From assembly GCA_029961685.1 (NCBI GenBank), contig JARWKL010000016.1, positions 21,520,157 through 21,584,156 of the forward strand: 64,000 nt of DNA, in the 5' to 3' direction. The notes under the pieces are model-generated. The model was not told the DNA's origin and ran no database searches. It saw nothing but the letters and a program-made list of their open reading frames with translations. Below, one piece after another: positions 33,860 to 45,196 of the stretch. Source of the stretch: Aristolochia californica. Taxonomy: Eukaryota > Streptophyta > Magnoliopsida > Piperales > Aristolochiaceae. Position 1 is the stretch's first letter. Every line of letters starts with the position of its first letter. The position numbers were made by a program, and so were the translations under genes.

Positions 33860-36330
33860 AAATAATGTAAAAAGTAAAAAGGGTACACACAGGGAGTACT
33901 TGGCAGGTACACTTCGAGATTTATTTTAAAAAGCGTCACGGGTAGTACCGGCCGAGACGAGATTCGGTATACCGAGTTTTACACGCTGACGTGGTGAGAG
34001 ATGAATGGGGAAAAATGAATCCAGGGGTGGGTCGGGCCCACGATGAGAGCGAGAAAAGAAGAGAATATCGGGGAGAACGAGAAAACGCGGAGAAAACCGA
34101 TAAACCGGGGAGAAACGTTGGGTGCGTGATTGGCGTCGTTGCTTTCTTCCGTAGTCCGTTTCAGTACAGTTTTCCGTGAGCCAGCGCGCGTCCTCTTCTG
34201 GCCTTTTATCACTTAGAGTAGCATTTATCACTTCTTTCTTCCGACATTTTTCCTTTCGAACCAAACAAAACAAAATTCCAGCATTTTTTTTATTTTTTTA
34301 ATTAATAATAATTAAATTACCAAACTACCCTTAAATATATTGACATTTATGATATATCGAAATTTTAGGATCCCTATAAAAGAGAAAACCTTGAAAATAG
34401 GTGGGCCCATGTCTTAACTTGTTTCGGTTGATCACTTTTTGGTTGGATCTTTCGGTCCATACTGTCAGCTAGGGTTATGAGTTATTTTATGCGGAAGTTT
34501 GGTGAGACGTCTTATTTACAGTCCGGTCCAACTGCCCCCGCTCGTTCTCCTTCTCAAAAGGACAGTTTGGTCACCTAAATTTGGATATATTTAAGTGACA
34601 GAATAAAGGTGTAATTAATAATGAACCTAAAATTAAAAAAATAATTTGTACATTCACGAGGTCATTCTCGTCATTTTCTTAGGAAGACAGGGACGTTTTC
34701 CTAAAAGGGTCTTTCCGTGATAAACTAAAAATACCATAGGCAAATTTGACATATGAGCCAAATCTTGACCGGATATCCGGATAAATCCTCCGATTCGCCG
34801 CCGGGTCGCTTTCCGATTCCTCGAGAAAATAAAATCCGAAGATTACCGTTTGATTTTTACAAGGGCGACATCCTGGTTGTCCCACCTATTCCAAGTCGGT
34901 GCGTACCCTTCATCCTAGCCGTACACGTGTAATAAGATTTGATCGGGACAGAGCTCAGGGGACAGACCGACACCCCGAGATTTCTTCAGGGATCGGGCTG
35001 AGGGAAAACACAGAGAGCGCTTTAATCAGCGCCGCGATAAAAGGCGCGATGACAGAAACGATCCGATCGTTGGGCCCACTTTCTTATCTCTAGGTCGATC
35101 CACTCTAAACGGGTGCTCTTTCTGGGTCCTCCTTCGTCCAGTTGCTCAAGTCCTAAAAAGGCTTTCTCGTGTAAAGCCAAGATTAGCCTTGATTTTCAAC
35201 AGTAGGGCCCGCTGCGTACGTGGCCTTTCCGCTTTGTGACAAAGGCAGGTTATCTTTTGGGTCCCACAGCAAACGATGAGTCCAAGTGTGTATTACGTGG
35301 AACCTTAATCCGCTTGGAACTTGTGGGCCCAGAAAAGGGTCCGATTAGCTCAGATCGACATGTAAAGTGGTGACGTTTCACCACTGGTTGGCTAGTCGGG
35401 TCGAATTACAACATTAAATAATTTTTATATATAAATGTATAATACAGGCCCGAGTCCGAAATGCCAGACCCAAAGTTTATCAGGTGCGATCCAACCCGAG
35501 TGCTCACAAAGCAGTGGACCACCGCGAGTGAAGCCGGGCCCACGGCCGGGGGAGTGCGAACTCGTTGGGGGGCGGAAGTCGCTTTCTTGTCGATCTTTAC
35601 GGCTGGGTGAAGGACGAGGGAGTACGGAAGGAAACCGCCAGCCCCTCCCTTCCCCCTCCTGACGTGGGATTCCACCAGCGCGGCCTTTCATAAAGACCCT
35701 TTTTTTCCAAATTCTTTTTTTAAAGGGAATATTCTTTCTCTGTGGGGCCCCTGAAGGCTCTGCGTGGTTTGCTAGGTGGCGCCAGTTTCAAACTTTCCAA
35801 CGTGCCCGTTCCGCTTTACGAACCCTCATGTCCGAATTTACTAATTGTCCCGCAATTGACGGCTGCTGTCGATCGCATCCACGTGTCCCTCCGATAAGGC
35901 CTTTGTATTATGTGGAGTTGGCATCTGGTCCTGTCCGGTCGGGTTCAAGGTGAACCGATCCGTGCTACCAACCCATTTCAATAAAAATTGGAGATAGATT
36001 TGGATTAAAAACCTAACCTCGTCTTTTGTGTCCCTCGTCCTGAACCAATAAGTTTTTTACATACTCGTCCGGTTAGACCAGGTTCAATATTTAGGGATAA
36101 GAAACCCATCCAGCCTCAAACGGGTGAGAACGGGACAGGTTCCGGTTGAAAATTAGGTAGATGCGGTCCAGATGTAAAGATGGACGAACAGGATTACAGG
36201 ATCGAATTAAATAATTTCACGGGGGAATCAAATATTCGGAGGCAATAATGCAAAAAACGAGAATCGGGATTCTGCAAGGCACGCGGGGAAAGGGCGCGTA
36301 AGAGTGCTGGCAGAGGAACGTGCATGTGAG
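33860..36330. other. CpG-rich, gene-free region upstream of SAUR
   Basis: This stretch is visibly richer in CG dinucleotides and GC than the surrounding spacers (for example 34000-34200, 34780-35060 and 35440-35690). No ORF has recognisable domains, and open frames on both strands overlap. It may be a decayed GC-rich repeat or an extended regulatory region. I cannot decide. Confidence 0.5.
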
Positions 36331-38170
36331 TGAACATGGCACGCAATAGCTGTGACGCAATGCACATTTTTTCCAGCTGTGAGAAAATCAGCATTTTGGA
36401 TTAATGGGATTATTTAATAAATAAGATGGGGAAATTAGACGTGTTGGGATTTAAAAATAATTAAAATAGATTGCGGGGGTGGAGTGAATGATTGGTAATG
36501 AGTGCACTCATTTTATTAATGCCTTTTTTTCTTATTTCTTTTATTAATACGATTTTCCGTATAATTTGGAGTCAAAGACGCCGGATCACTCCCATGTGGG
36601 AACATTTAATGTCCCTCCTGCTTTTCCCTGCCAATCTGCCATAGCCAGGTGGTGTTACAGGGGTCACACCCACATTTATGTGGTTGGCCACTTCATGTCT
36701 AACCCTAGTTGGCAAAGGAAACATTAAGAGTGGTTTCGCCCTTTACTCACAACTGGGGCCTAAATTGTCTCCCTGGTGGACCGGTGGGGGTTAGGGTTCT
36801 GTTTTTTTGTGATCTAATTCAAAACATGGCTGAATGGTATGTCTTTTGGTGATATGTGGTGTAATTGTTTAGGTTAGATTTGGTGTGGACTTTTGGGGTG
36901 GTAAGTGGTTTAAGCAATGCAATTTTGACTGTGAATGGTCTTAATCTTTTAGAGAGTCGATAATATTGGGTTAGTTTTGTCACGGTCAAGCCTTTAAGAA
37001 ATTGGTGTGCGGTAAAAACATATATGTTTCTCGTACGAAAGGATTGATAATATGATAAACAAAATTTCGCTAACTATAAGTCGATGAGACACCACTAGGC
37101 ACTAATTTATCCTAAACCTTGATTAATGGGTATAAACTTCCCAAACTTTGAAAAGGATTACATAAAAAAAATATAAGTTGGTCAAATACTGAATTTGTGC
37201 AAAGAGTTTATAAATCATTTCATTATAAATCAAATCTCAAAGGACCAAACATTTTCATGGGACTAAGTGGGAAAGAAGAATCCTTTTTCCAAGACTTTTT
37301 TGAACCATGACATCAATACCAAGTAAGATATAATCCTTCAAATAAGATATGGGTGAGAGGAATCAATGCAGGCATGTGCTCACATATTGGCACTCTTCTA
37401 GAGAGATAAGCCCAATGGGAAGACACATAAAACCAAAATAAATATACTCTATAGAATTCATACAAAATGACAAAAAAAATAAATGTTATTGTATTTGGCC
37501 TTGATTATTTAAATAAAAAAAGTATTGGAATTTTAAGTTTGTTCCCTTTTCTTGGATTCTCATCCAAATCGTGTAACATGTTCATGTGCTCCATCTCTGC
37601 AACCTTAGCACCTTAGCTGCCCATGACAACGTTAACAAATTTTCTTTTCCCGTAGTGCCTATGACATCATATTTTTTCGGATAGAAATGAAAAAAGAGTA
37701 AAAAATGAGTTAATTATTTTATTTATAAAAATTATAGAAAATTCTTAAAAAAATTCTCTTAGAGATATTAAAAAATTATATTTAATATATTTTTTTATGT
37801 AAAAATAATATTTGATATATAAATTTCTTTGTTTATCAACACTCTTGAAATCCCATTTTGATGAGAGATATCTTCACTAGCCATTAGACATTAGCCATTA
37901 GCCATTAATTTAAGGTCTTAATCATATTTTAAATCTGATTAAACAAATCCGTGGTGAGACCTTATTGTCTAAGGACACCGATGTCCTCCACTAGGTACAT
38001 CAAAAAAGCTAAAATGTCCCTTTGAATGTGACCAAGATGGACCACCTTAACATTGAAACCACATCAAACCAAACTCTCCCTCTTAACATCAATTAAGTTG
38101 CACTAAATTGCGTTTTCTATTCACATTACTTCTTTGTCATTTCAAATGCTTTTTGTTGAAAAAAAATTAA

Positions 38171-38173
<3 letters not shown>
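36331..38173. other. AT-rich spacer
   Basis: No gene recognised. There are low-complexity AT tracts at 37690-37860. Confidence 0.6.

Positions 38174-38267
<94 letters not shown>
38174..38267. repeat. Long (CT)n microsatellite, about 94 bp
   Basis: An uninterrupted CT tract, the longest in the window. A further short CT run follows at 38272-38281. Confidence 0.97.
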
Positions 38268-38269
<2 letters not shown>

Positions 38270-38281
38270 AATCTCTCTCTC

Positions 38282-38927
38282 GAACTGCCTTCTAATCTTC
38301 CACAATCATGGCGGTTTAGCCAATGAGGCCACTCGAAGGAAGGTTCTTATGAGTTGCCATATTCTTAGTAGAAAAGATTAAGAATGAAAGGAGGCCTGAA
38401 CAATAATCTTACATCTAGCCCAGGTCTGGGTTACATTGGATCCATGAAGAATATTTTCATCTGAATCCGACCAATTAAATATAAACGTTGGAAGATCTGA
38501 ACGAGTGATCCCATCCATCAAAAACGATTTTTAAACATGATTTTTATTGTTCCAAAGAGGAAGTTTGAATTTGAATTCATAACTCTTTAGGAGGGTATCA
38601 TAACTCTTTCAGGTAAGATAGAAGAAAGAAAAATTGTTTAGCAGTTCTCTATTTTTTAGTTTGACCAATTATTCTTTTAGTTGTCGGATCTGTTAATATT
38701 AAGGACTACATCATTTACTAATCTTTTAATTCTATCAATAGAGATATGACCTAATCTCCTGTGCCATAACATGAAATATTTCCCATTTTTGTACACCCAA
38801 TTCACTAGGATTTAGTACATAAATATAGATCATATAATAGAATGGAAATAATACAATCTGCGGAAATTAAAAAGACATAATCCATGTTTACTAGTACATC
38901 AATCAATTAATCTTTATAGTTTAAGAT
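38282..38927. other. 3' flank of the first BBE-like gene
   Basis: No gene recognised between the CT tract and the stop codon at 38928. Confidence 0.6.
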
Positions 38928-40517
38928 CTATGCCATCAAAGGTGGGATGCTCTGCTCATTCCTGAAGAAATTATCCTTGTCAACCCTACCCTTCACAAGG
39001 GCCAGCCTCCTGAAGTTGCCCTTGAAATACTTCAAGCCCCAGACACTAGCAGTAGCATAGCTTGTATTCGGCCCTTCATTATTCCTGCCCAAGTCAAGAT
39101 CCTTGTAGTTGAGATAAGCAGCCCTTGGAGCCTGGGTCACGTAAGGGGTCACAAAACTGTACAAGCTCCTGATCCAATTGAGATACCTCTGTGCATTGGC
39201 TCCGGCCTCCCAATTCACATAGTGTTGGATGTTGTACAGGTTCCCTCTTCTGTGTGGGAATGGTGTTTCAGTCTCTGAAACAGCATTGATTTTCCCACCC
39301 AAAGGCTCGAAGATCATGAGACCTCTCTCTTCTTCCAATAGCTTCCCCCAGATGCCTCTTAATCCGTCTTCAGAAATGGGTTTTGTGACAAAATCAGATG
39401 TGGCCTTGAAAGAGTTCCTCCCTGATTTGGTCCTGTTGAGGAGAGCTTCCCTGGGTGATCCAGAGGGGAATCCATCAAAATACATGGTTGACTCGACCCA
39501 GCTCATTTGCTGGCAGTCTTCCGACTTCAGACCCAGTTCAGGGAAGCTCCGTCTCATCACTGAAAGGAGGTCTTGAACGCTTCCTTGGTATAAGGAGTTG
39601 AATGAAGCTTGAACAGTGGAGTTCTCCCCTCTCCTGGTAGCTTGAAGGATGACTCTGATCACTAGTTCGTCTGGGAGCTGGGGTGCAACATTCTGCCAAA
39701 TGGTCATCAGCCTCGTTGCTCCTTCTTCCACAGTTCTGGAGACGGTGAAAACAGTTACAGTTGGAGGAACCTCCACCAGTTTGATTTTCCATGACAGGAC
39801 CACTCCGTAGCTACCTGCTCCGCCTCCTCGGATGGCCCAGAACAGATCCTCGCCCATGGATTTTCTGTCAAGGACGTTTCCGTTGACATCTACAATGGAA
39901 GCATCGATGATGTTATCGATCGATAGGCCATACTTCCTCATGCTGAGCCCTATCCCTCCTCCGCTGAAATGTCCACCGAGGCCCAAGGTGGTGCACACTC
40001 CCGCAGGGAAGCCGAGGGTTCCACTCGTCTCCCCGAGTTTGTAGTACAGCTCTCCCAGAATTGCACCGGCCTGCACCCACGCCGTCCTATCTTTAACGTT
40101 AATGTCGATGGCTCGGTAGTTGATGAGGTCCAGAATGACGAAGGGCTCGCTGGAGAGATATGACAGTCCTTCATAGTCATGGCCGCCACTGCGGACTCGT
40201 ATCTGCAGGCCATGCAGCTTTGAACAGATTACAGAAGCTTGGACCTGCCGTTCGTATCTTGGTGTGATAATGTAGAGAGGTTTTAGGGCCGAAGGTGAGG
40301 AGAGGTATGGGTTCTGTGCAGAAAACTGCAAAACAGAGTCGTAGGAAGACGAGTTGTGTGTGTAGACAACTGATGTGAGATGGGTCGCAGTAGGGAACCT
40401 GCCGGCAAGACATAGGAGGAAGGATTGTTCATCTGTCGAAGCTGAAGTAGTGCAGGTTGATGACACAAGGAAGATGACAGAAAGCAGAGAGAGAGTAACA
40501 GAGATTGATGACGCCAT
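38928..40517 (-). CDS. Berberine bridge enzyme-like FAD oxidoreductase, copy 1 (Leu gatekeeper)
   Basis: An intronless gene of 529 codons, the usual length for plant BBE-like proteins. Family enzymes are secreted glycoproteins that oxidise alcohols, carbohydrates or alkaloids with doubly covalent FAD. A hydrophobic signal peptide covers about residues 1-28. The FAD-binding part has RVRSGGHDYEG (His113) and PAGVCTTLGLGGH (Cys175), the two expected covalent FAD sites. Cys36 and Cys98 probably form the family disulfide. The C-terminal half has FPHRRGNLYNIQ and AAYLNYKDLDLG, and the end is NEQSIPPLMA. The position three after the FAD Cys is Leu178. In the family this gatekeeper is Val in oxidases, and bulkier residues slow the reaction with oxygen, so this copy may act as a dehydrogenase. 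GGGIG has Ile where an Arabidopsis monolignol oxidase has Tyr. A TATA-like element (tatttaaa, minus) lies at 40592-40599. Confidence 0.93.
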   Translation of the reverse strand: MASSISVTLSLLSVIFLVSSTCTTSASTDEQSFLLCLAGRFPTATHLTSVVYTHNSSSYDSVLQFSAQNPYLSSPSALKPLYIITPRYERQVQASVICSKLHGLQIRVRSGGHDYEGLSYLSSEPFVILDLINYRAIDINVKDRTAWVQAGAILGELYYKLGETSGTLGFPAGVCTTLGLGGHFSGGGIGLSMRKYGLSIDNIIDASIVDVNGNVLDRKSMGEDLFWAIRGGGAGSYGVVLSWKIKLVEVPPTVTVFTVSRTVEEGATRLMTIWQNVAPQLPDELVIRVILQATRRGENSTVQASFNSLYQGSVQDLLSVMRRSFPELGLKSEDCQQMSWVESTMYFDGFPSGSPREALLNRTKSGRNSFKATSDFVTKPISEDGLRGIWGKLLEEERGLMIFEPLGGKINAVSETETPFPHRRGNLYNIQHYVNWEAGANAQRYLNWIRSLYSFVTPYVTQAPRAAYLNYKDLDLGRNNEGPNTSYATASVWGLKYFKGNFRRLALVKGRVDKDNFFRNEQSIPPLMA

Positions 40518-40591
40518 TTTTCCTGTTTAGGAGCTTCAACTGAATAGAGGTTTAAGAGATGGGTTGTCGTAAAATCTGCAGATCAGTTCCT

Positions 40592-40599
40592 TTAAATAG
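40592..40599 (-). promoter_or_regulatory. TATA-like box and conserved leader of BBE-like copy 1
   Basis: Minus-strand ctatttaaa is followed by a leader (40518-40590) that nearly repeats in copy 2 at 45112-45186, including acgacaacccatct. Confidence 0.6.
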
Positions 40600-40609
40600 A
40601 GATTGAAGG

Positions 40610-41970
40610 GTTGCATGAATAAATAGACCAGATCTTCTGATACCTCTCAGGGCGGAATTTTCTGTTGCCGTGTGCTTATTTTCTCAGCATTTATTTCTAT
40701 CTATCTTTATCTTATTTCTTCCTGTAACTTTTCTCTATAACACGAGGTCTAAAGAAATTCAATCGGGGTCGTTCATTCATGTAGGTCCCATGTGATTTGA
40801 TGATCCAAAAAATCGTCTCAGGCTGGAAGGTTCTTCAATAGTCTCATAATCTGTTTGAATCTTTCAATTTTCAGACGCTTTGACGAGAAAAATTCAATTC
40901 TTCCCTGAGAACGTAAATATTAAATGAACAACACCGTAGCCCGAAATTCTCTCTACTCCTGAGAATTTTCTGAGAATTTTCTTTGAAACAAGAACTTGAA
41001 TTGATCTATATAATCGGCTGAGATTTTTCTTTGAAACAAGAACTTGTAATCGGCTTCTTTGAACCTGTGAATATTCAACCCTTTGACAGGAAACTTTCTT
41101 CATGAAATGTCACTTCATATCGGGATTTCATTCATATGGCGAGTTCTCAAAACCATTAATGGTTTCGACAGTTATTAAATGAACAACTTCCCATTCATTT
41201 CATCTTCATATATATCCTTCCATTGATCGGTAAAATATTCAATAAGATGCTTCATTAGTTCTTAACCCACTGACCATTTGAATACTCCATTCTAATACAT
41301 TAATTTGATTACCCAATACTGTAAGTTCCTGTTTTAATGACTTGCGAAAGGTACATTTCTTCTTCTTCTTCTTCTTCTACGGAACTACTTTTCTCTTTCT
41401 GTGACCAAAGAGGATCAGGATCCAGAAACCCAGAAGATCGAAGACTATTCCTCGTGGGGATCTATAAAACGGAAAGAGAGTTCCTCATGTAGAATCAAAA
41501 TCCAATGAGCTTAATATACTTGCAGCTCAATGGTTATGATCCAGAAGGAGGCCAGTCGCCATTGTTGCAGACCACAAGTTTGTAAGTCCTGAGTAGCTTC
41601 TCTTCGTTCGTCTAAAATAATGGTAGACGTCCAAAATGTAACAAACGTTATCGTATAATATAGTTTCTGCTACATGAATCATAATGTCAGTTTTTAAAAT
41701 ACGAGACGTATGAAGTAGTCCATTGATGAAAGTGAATGCAGCCAATGTTTAAGCGTTCTTGTCAAAAATCAATTACGACGGCCGGGCCAATTCCAATTAG
41801 GCGGGCTGGAAGGGGAGACAAGCAAATGAAAGGGCAAAAATTGGATGAGTTATGGCTGGAGATACCATGAAATGGATAATTAAATAAATAGAATGAAAAA
41901 TATGAGCTTTGTATTAAACATGAAAAGTTTGAATAAAAATATATGAAACTCGAAAATTGTTTGAGTTGAT
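40610..41970. other. Intergenic, no gene recognised
   Basis: No coding region identified. Near 40960-41050 a short motif (tgagaattttctttgaaacaag type) is repeated. Confidence 0.55.
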
Positions 41971-41976
41971 AATTAC

Positions 41977-42780
41977 TTTGTGAGTTCACTTAGGAATTGG
42001 AGTCTCTTTTAGTTTGAGATTGGATTGTAAACGTCGCCTACCGAGACTCAAGTTACATTGAACTTTATAGTGATAAAAAAATCTTGCTACTTGGGTCGAG
42101 CCATAGGTAGGCAAAATTTTCTTCCCATAAAATGTTTTAGACAAGTTGTAGTGGCTGAAGTGTAGTTGTTGAGAGAGTATATTTGTTGTTCAATGTCAAG
42201 GGAGATAAGTTTTTTTGAGCTGAAGTATAGAAGTTGACAAATGGCATTAGCTGTTGTAAGCCATAACACCTAGTGTAGGTAAGCGGTGTTGATATCCCTT
42301 TGTGGGTCTAGGCTGGTGTTACCTAGTGAGCTGCAAGAAATCACTTTGTGGATTTAAGTGAGGAAGTACCATCATAATTTGGTTATTCTGGTCAATTGAG
42401 TAGTGCAAGTCCCACTGTTGGCAACATTATAATAGACCTTAGTGGAAATTTGTTGTAGATGTTGTAGGGCAACCCAAAGTTAGAAGAGCCTCAAGGTGCA
42501 AAATATAAATTTGGCGGTCGGGGGGTAGGTATGGACTAGCTATCAATATAAGGATCGTGAACCACCTAAAAAATCCTTGTGTACTTTGTTAATGATTGTT
42601 TTCACTTATATTTAATTATTATACATAAACATAAATTGTACCTTACTCTTTCATTAATAAAAAAGGATAAACGCACCCACGAGGCTTAAACAGAAAGAGA
42701 AATTATGACTAAAAGTTAACATACTTACTCACAACCCTCTAGGTTTGTTTCTCACTGGACCTTACAAGTACTCGTTGGTA
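41977..42780 (+). repeat. Dispersed LTR-like repeat A, copy 2
   Basis: Matches copy 3 (59065-59960) over most of its length and copy 1 more weakly. It starts near ttaggaattggagt and ends aggtttgtttctcactggacctt. No primer site or coding region is adjacent. Confidence 0.6.
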
Positions 42781-43524
42781 TAAACAAATCACATAATGAT
42801 CAAATTTTAGTTTGTTGTTATTTAAATTCTTTTAATGAGGAAAAACTCTAAATGTTATATTTTATTTTATTGTTTCAAAATTTAATAAAAAAATAGAAAT
42901 CCCATTTTTGAAAATGAATTTAGTTGCATCGTTTTATCGGCACAATAAAATTTGATCATTGAAGATGACTTTAATCACACTATTTAATATCAAAGTGAAA
43001 TGTAATCATTAAAAACAACCTTTACCACACTAAATTCCTTTGATCATAGTATTTAAAAAAGAAACCAAATTTAATCTTTGAAAATAAAATTTTCGAAATG
43101 ACTTTTTAAGTCATCGTTAAAAGTTTCGGTTGCTCGGTAGATTTAAGATTCTCTCGACCTATATGAGTTATGATTGAATTTTATGTGGGTATTTTTATCT
43201 TGTTCATATTTAAGTTAGATCCAACAGGATGGAGTACAAAAGTAAATTTTTGTGACATTATTGGAGGACTACTCTAAGTTATATAAATATTTATGCTGTG
43301 TTACAAAGATGTGTAGATAGATTGTTCCAGACAAAGCCTTGTAGAATCCTAAATAAGCACTCTTGAATGGAATTGACAAATGTTTATTGAACAACCATCC
43401 AATTCAGTATGTCTTATTTTTATGAATGTAAACCTTGTAATAGAATCGTTACAATAATGAAACAACACACCTCAACTGTATCACTTGTGACTACAAACAT
43501 CTTGAATAATCATCTTTCTAAGAT
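42781..43524. other. AT-rich 3' flank of BBE-like copy 2
   Basis: No gene recognised. Confidence 0.6.
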
Positions 43525-45111
43525 CTATGCTAGCAAAGGTGGGATACTTTGCTCACTTCTGAAATAATTATCCTTGTCAACCCTACCCTTTACAAGTGCT
43601 AACCTCCTGAAATTCCTCTTGAAATACTTCAAGCCCCAGCTAGTGGCACTTGCATAGCTTGTATTTCGCCCTTCATTCCTGCCCAAATCAAGATCTCTGT
43701 AGTTGAGAAAGGCACCCCTGGGAGAATGAGTCACATAAGGAGTCATGAAACTGTACAAGCTCCTCATCCAATCTATATACGTCTGTGCATCAGCTCCCTC
43801 TAACCATGTCACAACATACTGGATGTTGTACAAGTTCCCTTTTCTGTGTGGGTAAGGAGTTTCAGTCTCTGTGACATCATTTATCTTCCCACCTAAAGGT
43901 TCTAAGATCATTTGCCCTCTCTCTTCTTCTAATAATTTCCCCCAGATGCCCTTTAATCCTTCTTGTGATATAGGTTTTTTAAGAAAATCTGATTTGTTCT
44001 TGAAAGAATTCGTCGCAGACTGAGACCTATTGAGCAGAACTTCCGTGGGTGTTCCTGAAGGGAATCCGGCGAAATACATGGTTGATTCAAGCCAACTCAT
44101 TTGCTGGCAGTCTTCGGCCTTCAAACCCAGTTCAGGGAAGCTCCGATTCATCACTGAAAGCAGATCTTGAACATTTCCGTAGTATAATGAGTTGAATGAG
44201 GCTTGAACTGTAGATTTTGTTCCTCTCCTGGTAGCTTGAAGGATGACTCTAATGGCTAATTCGTCTGGGAGCTGTGTTGCAACCATCTGCCAAATGGTCA
44301 AGAGTCTGGTTGCTCCTCCTTCAACAGTTTTGGTGACGGTGAAAACGGTTACGGGAGGAACGGTAACCAGTTTGAGTTTCCATGAAAGGACCACCCCGTA
44401 GCTTGCTGGCCCGCCTCCTCTGATGGCCCAGAATAGATCCTCGCCCATGGATTTCCTATCAAGGACGCTGCCGTTGACATCCATAATGGAAGCATCAATG
44501 ATGTTATCAATGGCGAGGCCGTGTTTCCTCATGCTGAGTCCAATCCCTCCTCCACCGAAGTGTCCGCCGACTCCCACGGAGGGGCAAACCCCAGCAGCGA
44601 AGCCGAGGTTTTCACTCTTCTGTCCGATATTGTAGTACAACTCGCCTATGGTTGCACCAGCCTGCACCCATGCCGTTCTGTCTTCCACGTTAACGTCGAT
44701 GGCTCGGTAGTTGATGAGGTCCAGTATGATGAAGGGCTCGCTGGCGACGTACGAAAGGCCTTCATAGTCATGGCCGCCACTCCGAACTCGTATCTGCAGT
44801 CCATGCTGCTTGGAACAGATAACCGCTGCTTGGATCTGGGATTCAGTTCTGGGTGTAATTATGTACAGAGGTTTTACAGGCGAGGACGACAAGAGGTATG
44901 GGTTCTGTACGGAAAATTCTAAAACGGCAGTATAGGAAGACGAGTTCCGAGAGTAGACAATCTGTGAGAGATTGGTGGAAGGCAGTAATCTGCTGGAAAG
45001 ACATTGAAGGAAGGTTTGATCATTTGTTGAAGCTGAAGAGAGGGAGGAAGATGAGACGAGGAGGATGAGGGAAAGAAGAGACAGAATACTGATAGAGATC
45101 GATGACGCCAT
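43525..45111 (-). CDS. Berberine bridge enzyme-like FAD oxidoreductase, copy 2 (Phe in YxNYRD motif)
   Basis: An intronless gene of 528 codons with a signal peptide over about residues 1-28. It is the closest relative of copy 1: same MASSIS start, LINYRAID and GGHF segments, a shared 5' leader, and the next gene along. His114 (RSGGHDYEG) and Cys176 (AAGVCPSVGVGGH) are the covalent FAD sites, with Cys37 and Cys99 as a likely disulfide. The gatekeeper is Val179, as in oxygen-using members. The substrate-side motif FPHRKGNLYNIQ is kept. The motif usually written YxNYRDLD is GAFLNYRDLDLG, so its first Tyr is Phe. In a characterised Arabidopsis relative that Tyr serves as catalytic base. Loss of its hydroxyl would change or remove alcohol oxidation. 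The frame is otherwise undamaged, which argues against simple decay. TATA-like tatttaa lies at about 45188-45196. Confidence 0.92.
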   Translation of the reverse strand: MASSISISILSLLSLILLVSSSSLSSASTNDQTFLQCLSSRLLPSTNLSQIVYSRNSSSYTAVLEFSVQNPYLLSSSPVKPLYIITPRTESQIQAAVICSKQHGLQIRVRSGGHDYEGLSYVASEPFIILDLINYRAIDVNVEDRTAWVQAGATIGELYYNIGQKSENLGFAAGVCPSVGVGGHFGGGGIGLSMRKHGLAIDNIIDASIMDVNGSVLDRKSMGEDLFWAIRGGGPASYGVVLSWKLKLVTVPPVTVFTVTKTVEGGATRLLTIWQMVATQLPDELAIRVILQATRRGTKSTVQASFNSLYYGNVQDLLSVMNRSFPELGLKAEDCQQMSWLESTMYFAGFPSGTPTEVLLNRSQSATNSFKNKSDFLKKPISQEGLKGIWGKLLEEERGQMILEPLGGKINDVTETETPYPHRKGNLYNIQYVVTWLEGADAQTYIDWMRSLYSFMTPYVTHSPRGAFLNYRDLDLGRNEGRNTSYASATSWGLKYFKRNFRRLALVKGRVDKDNYFRSEQSIPPLLA

Positions 45112-45196
45112 TTTTCTTCTTCGGCAACTTCAAATGAAGAGAGGATTAACAGATGGGTTGTCGTGAAATCTACTGATCAATTCCTTCTTAAATAGA

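Noticed and set aside
33679..33939. N-terminal extension of the SAUR frame
   Set aside because: It starts only at GTG and has a hydrophobic and Ser-rich composition unlike SAUR proteins. The ATG at 33678 gives the family's usual beginning.
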